Assembly (NCBI RefSeq): GCF_000262045.1
Contig: NZ_AJVF01000013.1
Location: forward strand, 310,001 to 374,000
Origin: Bacillus siamensis KCTC 13613
GTDB lineage: Bacteria; Bacillota; Bacilli; Bacillales; Bacillaceae
DNA: 64,000 bases
Reading direction: 5' to 3'
Shown: positions 58,064-64,000 of the stretch, piece by piece
How the letters are laid out: every line of letters begins with the position of its first letter
Numbering within the stretch: the first letter of the stretch is position 1
Made by a program: the position numbers and the translations under genes
Notes under the pieces: model-generated
Told to the model about the DNA's origin: nothing
The model's database searches: none
Seen by the model: only the letters and a program-made list of their open reading frames with translations

Positions 58064-59280
58064 ACGGGTTTTCGGTCCTCGTCTTTCAAAGCTGTTATTT
58101 CCTTCAGCATTTCAAAGGAAACATCAAGTTTAGACATAAGCGCAAGCTCCCGCTTTCTTCCGTCCCGGAAATAGAAGGTGACGAGATTCGTATCTGTGCC
58201 AAACCCGGCTCCTTCGGCTTTCACGTCATTCGCCACGATCATATCAAGGTTTTTCTGTTCAAGTTTTCTGCGCGCATAGCGTTCGATGTCTTGCGTTTCA
58301 GCCGCGAAGCCGATCAGAAGCTGGTGTGTTTTCCGTTCGCCGAGTTCTTTCAGGATGTCTGCCGTACGGTTGAATTCGATCACGAGTGAACCGTCTTTCT
58401 TCTTCATTTTATGTTCAGAAACAGCCGCCGGCGTAAAATCGGCCACGGCCGCCGTCTTAATGACGATGTCACATGAATCAAACACAGATAGCACGGCGTC
58501 TCTCATATCTGCTGCTGATTGCACGGGAAGGAACTGATACAGCCCCTCAGGAGGTTCTATTGACACCGGGCCTGAAATCAGCGTCACCCGCGCCCCCAGC
58601 CGGACGGCAGCTTCGGCAGCGGCATAGCCCATTTTGCCGGTGGATTTATTTGTGAAAAAGCGGACGGGGTCCACGGCTTCGCGCGTCGGACCCGCCGTAA
58701 TGACAATATGTTTTCCTTTCAGCGGCGCATCGTCTTCAGGCTCCTTAAAATGCTCTCTGACACGCTCAACAATAAGCTCCGGCTCTTCTAACCTTCCTTT
58801 GCCTACATATCCGCATGCCAAATAGCCTTCACTCGGCTCAATAAAACGGACGCCGTCCTGATAAAGCACGGAAATGTTCCGTTTCACCGCCGGATGATCA
58901 TACATATGGACATTCATCGCAGGCGCCACCCACACCGGAGCCTCCGCCGCCAGCACCGTCGTTGTGAGCATATCGTCAGCAATTCCGTTGGCAAGCTTGC
59001 CGATGACATTTGCCGTAGCGGGTGCGACGATAATTAAATCCGCCCAGTCAGCGGCGTCAATATGAGAAATCACCTTCGGATTTTGTTCTTTAAAAGTATT
59101 TGTATACACTTCATTCCGGCTCAGCGCCTGAAATGTCAGCGGAGAAACAAACTCACGCGCGGACTCAGTCATAATCACTTTTACGTTCGCACCGGCCTGG
59201 ACCAGCTTGCTCGTGAGCGCGGAAGCTTTATAAACGGCAATCCCTCCGCTTACGCATAGCAGAATGTTTCGGTTTTTCAT
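58060..59280 (-). CDS. coaBC: CoaBC (YloI), bifunctional CoA biosynthesis enzyme
   Basis: 406 aa from ATG 59280-59278 (MKNRNILLCVSGGIAVYKA); the 19-codon extension upstream covers the leader and is rejected. Phosphopantothenoylcysteine decarboxylase (N, about 1-185, FMN-binding) with the active-site cysteine in PSEGYLACGYVGKGR near 158, fused to the synthase (C, about 190-400) with AAVADFTP near 280. Overlaps priA by 4 nt. Confidence 0.97.
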   Translation of the reverse strand: MKNRNILLCVSGGIAVYKASALTSKLVQAGANVKVIMTESAREFVSPLTFQALSRNEVYTNTFKEQNPKVISHIDAADWADLIIVAPATANVIGKLANGIADDMLTTTVLAAEAPVWVAPAMNVHMYDHPAVKRNISVLYQDGVRFIEPSEGYLACGYVGKGRLEEPELIVERVREHFKEPEDDAPLKGKHIVITAGPTREAVDPVRFFTNKSTGKMGYAAAEAAVRLGARVTLISGPVSIEPPEGLYQFLPVQSAADMRDAVLSVFDSCDIVIKTAAVADFTPAAVSEHKMKKKDGSLVIEFNRTADILKELGERKTHQLLIGFAAETQDIERYARRKLEQKNLDMIVANDVKAEGAGFGTDTNLVTFYFRDGRKRELALMSKLDVSFEMLKEITALKDEDRKPV

Positions 59281-59323
59281 GAAGTCTCTCTCCTTTATGA
59301 AAGCATTGGACAAATCCCAAACG

Positions 59324-59357
59324 GAAAAAAATAACAACCTATGTAGAGATAGGTTGC
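59324..59357 (-). terminator. Intrinsic terminator after rpoZ
   Basis: Minus strand CAACCTAT loop CTCTAC ATAGGTTG, then TTATTTTTTT. Perfect 8-bp stem. It separates remA-gmk-rpoZ from coaBC-priA. Confidence 0.9.
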
Positions 59358-59369
59358 TACGTGTGCTTG

Positions 59370-59573
59370 TTATTCGCTGTCTTCTCTTTCAAACGAAAGC
59401 AGGCCCGCGTCAATTTCTTCTAAAGCTTTGCCTACATATTTGTGAGAAATGGTATGTTCAATCTGCTGGTCTTTTTTGATCTGCATTTCACGCGCGCGTC
59501 TTGCAGACACAGTCACCAAAGTGTATTTAGAATCTAATTTATTCATTAAAGAGTCAATTGACGGATCTAACAT
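59370..59573 (-). CDS. rpoZ: RpoZ, RNA polymerase omega subunit
   Basis: 67 aa. Helps RNA polymerase assembly. The core [20 protein letters not shown] and [10 protein letters not shown] lie near the N-terminus, as in family members. Three nt after gmk, so the pair is translated together. Confidence 0.97.
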   Translation of the reverse strand: MLDPSIDSLMNKLDSKYTLVTVSARRAREMQIKKDQQIEHTISHKYVGKALEEIDAGLLSFEREDSE

Positions 59574-59576
59574 AAG

Positions 59577-60468
<892 letters not shown>

Positions 60469-60501
60469 CTTCTACGTTCCCCCTGTAAAATAGACGTCTC
60501 T

Positions 60502-60529
60502 AGTGTAACCTGAAGAGACCGTCTGTAAA
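60502..60529 (-). promoter_or_regulatory. Candidate remA promoter with inverted repeat
   Basis: Minus strand -35 TTTACA (5/6), 16-bp spacer, -10 TACACT (4/6). Imperfect inverted repeat AGACGGTCTC (60524-60515) with GAGACGTCT (60500-60492) brackets the spacer and -10. Confidence 0.45.
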
Positions 60530-60544
60530 CAATACGCACAGTCG

Positions 60545-61420
60545 CTATTCTATATTTTGCACTTGTTCCTTCAATTTTTCAATAGAACTTTTCATTTCCA
60601 CGACAAGCTTTGTGATTTGATGATCATTGGCTTTTGAGCCGATCGTGTTCGCTTCGCGGTTAAGTTCCTGAACGAGGAAATCAAGTTTGCGGCCGACTGC
60701 ACCGCCTTCTTTTAATATATCACGGAATTGAACAAAATGGCTCTTTAATCTGGTAATTTCTTCCGTTATATCAGAACGGTCGGCGAAAATGGCGCATTCC
60801 GTGATCAGCCTGCTTTCGTCAATCGCGTCCTCCGTCCATTCCTTCATTCGGGCGTAAAGACGCTCGCGGTAATGGGTAACAACGGCCGAAGCGCGGTCTT
60901 TCACCCGTTCGGACAGCGTCTCAAGCCGCTCAATGTGCAGAAAGCAGTCTTCCGCCAAAAGCCGGCCTTCTTTTTCCCTCATGTCACAAAGTTCCTTTAC
61001 CGCCAGCTCAGCAGCCTCCCTGATGACTTCTTCAAGCTTGTCATCACGCATCTGCTCTTCATGAATCTGTGCAATGTGTTCAAAAGCAAAGAAATCCATT
61101 GCGTCGGGTTCAGCGGCCAGGCTGTAGCGATCTTTCATGACGCGGGCGGCGCTCACATATTCATCAAGGAGCTCCCAATCGATTTTCAGGCTTCTTTTTA
61201 TGAGCGCGTCACTGTTTACAGTAAGAAACAGTTCTACTCTTCCGCGCTGTATATGCTGCAATATGATTTGTTTCAGCTTATCCTCTACATATAGCAAAGG
61301 CCTTGGCAGACGGGCGGTCACTTCTTTGAACCGGTAATTGACGGATTTCAACTCAACGGTTGCCGAAAGATCGCCTTTTGTGCTGCTTGCGCTGCCGAAG
61401 CCTGTCATACTCCGTATCAT
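60545..61420 (-). CDS. yloC: YloC, YicC-family endoribonuclease
   Basis: 291 aa from ATG 61420-61418 (MIRSMTGFGSASSTKGDLSA); the 10-codon longer frame lacks the family start. YicC/YloC proteins are reported as endoribonucleases. N-terminal block SVNYRFKEVTARLPRPL near 29-45 and the C-terminal GRKLDFLVQELNREANTIGSK near 240-260 define the family. Leads the yloC-remA-gmk-rpoZ group. Confidence 0.96.
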   Translation of the reverse strand: MIRSMTGFGSASSTKGDLSATVELKSVNYRFKEVTARLPRPLLYVEDKLKQIILQHIQRGRVELFLTVNSDALIKRSLKIDWELLDEYVSAARVMKDRYSLAAEPDAMDFFAFEHIAQIHEEQMRDDKLEEVIREAAELAVKELCDMREKEGRLLAEDCFLHIERLETLSERVKDRASAVVTHYRERLYARMKEWTEDAIDESRLITECAIFADRSDITEEITRLKSHFVQFRDILKEGGAVGRKLDFLVQELNREANTIGSKANDHQITKLVVEMKSSIEKLKEQVQNIE

Positions 61421-61452
61421 ATGAAACACCCAATTCTTTCCCATTATCAAAA

Positions 61453-61481
61453 TAAAAGGGCAATAGACATGCTATTACCCC
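61453..61481 (-). terminator. Terminator-like hairpin between yloB and yloC
   Basis: Minus strand GGGGTAATAG loop CATGT CTATTGCCC (one T-G wobble), then TTTTATTTTG. It ends yloB messages but lies just downstream of the promoter at 61491-61519. Confidence 0.8.
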
Positions 61482-61490
61482 TAAGATTAT

Positions 61491-61519
61491 ATCATATGGA
61501 ATTATTTTTTTCTTGTCAA
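61491..61519 (-). promoter_or_regulatory. SigmaA-type promoter at the 3' end of yloB
   Basis: Minus strand -35 TTGACA (6/6) at 61519-61514, 17-bp spacer, -10 TATGAT (5/6) at 61496-61491, with a second TATAAT overlapping. It overlaps the yloB stop and would serve yloC. Confidence 0.6.
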
Positions 61520-64000
61520 AAGTGAACCCGCCAGCAAAAAAGTAGGTATGCCCGACATGCCGAGAATCAGCATCCAATCGCCCGGCGTAATCGGCACAGT
61601 TTTGAAAATAGGCTGCAGCGGCGGATAATAGATGACGATGGCCATCAGGAAAACAGAAGAAACGATGGCGCCGAGCAGATAGACATTTTCAAACGGATTA
61701 CGGGAGAAAACAGACGTTTCGCTCCGGCAGTCAAATACGTGTATAAGCTGAGCCAGAACAAGAGTCGCGAATGCGACGGTCTGTGCATACGGGAGATTTT
61801 CAGGATTGCGGTGATACACGACGATAAACGCTAAAATGGTTGCGGCTCCGATTAAAAATCCTCTTGAGACGACTTTCCAGCCCAGTTTTCTAGCAAATAC
61901 CCCTTCTTTCTGATGCCGCGGCTTCCGCCTCATCAGGTCATCTTCCGGCTGATCCATACCGAGCGCCATAGCCGGCAGCCCGTCAGTGACTAAGTTCACC
62001 CACAATATCTGAATCGGAACGAGCGGCAGCGGCAGAGCGAGAAGCATCGCAAACAGCATGACTAAAATCTCACCGACGTTGGAGGCGAGTAAATACCGGA
62101 CGAATTTTCTTATATTTTCATAGATATTTCTCCCCTCTTTTATGGCTGATTTAATCGTAGCGAAGTTATCATCTACCAGAATGAGAGAGGACGCTTCTTT
62201 TGCCACATCCGTTCCCGTCACGCCCATGGCAACGCCGATATCAGCCTGCTTTATGGCCGGGGCGTCATTTACTCCGTCTCCTGTCATGGCGACGACGTGT
62301 CCGTTTTCCTGAAACGCTTTGACGATTTTCAATTTATGTTCAGGTGATACGCGTGCGAATACGTAAATATCATCGACCGTCTCCGTAAGCTCTTTTTCAG
62401 AAAGCTTATTCAGCGTTTTTCCGTCCATCACACGCCCTTTTTTCGGAAGAAGCCGCAAATCTTTCGCGATCGCCTTTGCCGTTTCGACGTGATCACCGGT
62501 AATCATCACCGTTTTAATGCCCGCTTCACGGCATTCTTTAATGGCCTGTCTGACCTCCGGACGAGGCGGATCAATCATGCCGGACAGGCCGAGTATCGTC
62601 AGGTTCTTTTCCGCCTGCTCCATTGTCGGCTTTTCACCCGGATTTAACGGTTTATAAGCAATCGCGATCGTCCGGAGGGCTTGCGACGCCAGTTCTTTCA
62701 AGACCGCTTCTGCCTCAGCTTTCTTTTCTTCTGAAAACGGCGCACTTCTGCCGCCGTGCATCATATGTGACGAGCGTTCAATCAGCACATCAGGCGCTCC
62801 TTTGGTGATGACGAACCGCTTTTTTTCCTTATCTTCGGCGATGACGGTCATCATTTTGCGGACGGAGTCAAACGGAAACTCGGCAACAACCCGGTATTGT
62901 TCACTGAGCCAGTCGTTTGAATAGCCGCCTTTTCTCGCGGCCGTCAGCAGCGCTCCTTCTGTCGGATCGCCGTCAAGCACATAATGACCGTCTTTCAGTT
63001 CTATTTCGGACGTATTGCATAATGCGCCGAAAACCAGCATCTGTTCAAGCATCTTCTCATCTTTCGGCTTGATTTCCCGCTCATCGCGTGTAAAAACTCC
63101 CGCCGGCTCATAGCCGATACCTGACACTTTAAATGTTTTTCCCCCTGACCACATATGGGTGACGGTCATTTTGTTTTGTGTCAGCGTGCCGGTTTTATCA
63201 GAACAAATGACAGAGGCGCAGCCCAATGTTTCAACTGCCGGGAGCTTTCTGACAATTGATTTTTGTTTGATCATGCGCTGAACGCCGATTGATAATGCCA
63301 CCGTAACAATGGCGGGAAGCCCTTCCGGAATCGCGGCGACGGCCAATGACACCCCGGCCAAAAACATGCTGTAAAGCTCATGTCCCTGTAAGACGCCGAC
63401 TGCAACGACCAATACCGTCAAAAGCAGCGCGACGATAATCAAGATTTTGCCGAGCTCTTCAAGTCTTCGCTGCAGCGGTGTTGAAAGGTTGCCGGCGGAT
63501 TCCAGCATATCGGCGATTTTCCCCATTGCCGTATTCATTCCTGTACCGACGACGACGCCGACACCGCTGCCGCGCGTTACGATCGTCCCCATAAACGCCA
63601 TATTGTTGATATCGCCTAAAGAAACATCCGGCTTTCTCAGCTTATCAGCTTGTTTGACAACCGGGATCGATTCCCCGGTCAGCGCCGATTCTTCGATTTC
63701 AAGGCTCTTCGCTTCAACGATCCGGACATCAGCGCCGATCCGGTCGCCGCTTGAAAATTTCACGATATCGCCGGGAACGAGCTCCTTGGACTGAATTTTC
63801 TTCCAGCTCCCGTCCCGCAATGCTGACACATACGGCGTTGACAGCTCTTTTAATGCATGTAAAGACTTCTCCGCCCGTCTCTCCTGAAAAAAACCGAGCA
63901 CCCCATTGACAAATACAATCGCCATAATCGCCACGGCATCTACATATTCGCCTAAAAACCCGGAAATTAAGGTTGCCACAAGCAGCACGAGCACCATAAA
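61502..64000 (-). CDS. yloB: YloB, P-type Ca2+-transporting ATPase (partial, N-terminus missing)
   Basis: About 832 codons in the window; the frame runs off the high edge and the N-terminus is beyond it (I recall a full length near 890 aa in 168). P2A-type ATPase: TGES motif in ALTGESIPVVKQ, PEGLPAIV in the fourth membrane helix, phosphorylation motif CSDKTGTLTQNKMTVTH, KGAPDVLIER for nucleotide binding, TGDGVNDAPAIKQADIGVAM hinge, and several C-terminal membrane helices. Ends in LLAGSLLTRKK. Confidence 0.97.
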   Translation of the reverse strand, partial: FMVLVLLVATLISGFLGEYVDAVAIMAIVFVNGVLGFFQERRAEKSLHALKELSTPYVSALRDGSWKKIQSKELVPGDIVKFSSGDRIGADVRIVEAKSLEIEESALTGESIPVVKQADKLRKPDVSLGDINNMAFMGTIVTRGSGVGVVVGTGMNTAMGKIADMLESAGNLSTPLQRRLEELGKILIIVALLLTVLVVAVGVLQGHELYSMFLAGVSLAVAAIPEGLPAIVTVALSIGVQRMIKQKSIVRKLPAVETLGCASVICSDKTGTLTQNKMTVTHMWSGGKTFKVSGIGYEPAGVFTRDEREIKPKDEKMLEQMLVFGALCNTSEIELKDGHYVLDGDPTEGALLTAARKGGYSNDWLSEQYRVVAEFPFDSVRKMMTVIAEDKEKKRFVITKGAPDVLIERSSHMMHGGRSAPFSEEKKAEAEAVLKELASQALRTIAIAYKPLNPGEKPTMEQAEKNLTILGLSGMIDPPRPEVRQAIKECREAGIKTVMITGDHVETAKAIAKDLRLLPKKGRVMDGKTLNKLSEKELTETVDDIYVFARVSPEHKLKIVKAFQENGHVVAMTGDGVNDAPAIKQADIGVAMGVTGTDVAKEASSLILVDDNFATIKSAIKEGRNIYENIRKFVRYLLASNVGEILVMLFAMLLALPLPLVPIQILWVNLVTDGLPAMALGMDQPEDDLMRRKPRHQKEGVFARKLGWKVVSRGFLIGAATILAFIVVYHRNPENLPYAQTVAFATLVLAQLIHVFDCRSETSVFSRNPFENVYLLGAIVSSVFLMAIVIYYPPLQPIFKTVPITPGDWMLILGMSGIPTFLLAGSLLTRKK

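Overview
This 64 kb window is a core-chromosome segment of a Bacillus of the B. subtilis species complex. Gene content and order follow the known B. subtilis block from fliM back to yloB almost gene for gene. The proteins differ from the strain 168 versions by scattered substitutions, so I infer a close relative, perhaps the B. amyloliquefaciens/velezensis clade; this is from memory, not a search. All genes but one (rpmB) lie on the minus strand, so transcription runs from high to low coordinates. I see no IS element, prophage, CRISPR array, tRNA or rRNA.

Reading downstream (high to low): 64000-58060 holds a P-type Ca2+ ATPase (yloB, cut by the window edge), the YicC-type RNase yloC, the biofilm regulator remA, gmk, rpoZ and coaBC. 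58063-46100 holds priA, def, fmt, rsmB, rlmN, the phosphatase/kinase pair prpC-prkC, rsgA, rpe, thiN, the tiny sporulation gene spoVM, divergent rpmB, yloU and fakA. 43905-35698 holds serine deaminase (sdaAB-sdaAA), recG, the FapR-controlled lipid operon fapR-plsX-fabD-fabG, acpP and rnc. 35596-25525 is the chromosome segregation/SRP/ribosome block: smc, ftsY, an extra APH-like kinase gene, ylxM, ffh, rpsP, khpA, ylqD, rimM, trmD and rplS. 25382-18466 holds rbgA, rnhB, ylqG, ylqH, sucC, sucD and dprA. 18284-11052 holds topA, trmFO, codV, clpQ, clpY and codY. 10697-1 is the start of the fla/che operon (flgB to fliM), encoding rod, MS ring, C ring, export ATPase, hook and hook-length control proteins.

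The layout joins growth functions (translation, tRNA modification, lipid synthesis, secretion, TCA cycle) to nutrient sensing (CodY) and motility. The most notable items are: (i) a TTG-started phosphotransferase-fold gene between ftsY and ylxM that I do not expect in strain 168; (ii) an imperfect tandem duplication in the rplS (L19) leader, whose upstream copy creates a 17-codon upstream ORF; (iii) a 17-bp FapR operator directly after the -10 of the fapR promoter; (iv) a CodY-box-like sequence (12/15) just ahead of codY; (v) a good SigmaA promoter at the 3' end of yloB that would start transcription at the edge of a terminator hairpin; (vi) the ylqG-ylqH pair, resembling FliK and the FlhB cytoplasmic domain, away from the flagellar operon. 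I did not find a clearly new multi-gene system here. Several starts were moved to internal ATG or TTG codons on the basis of ribosome binding sites and remembered family lengths.
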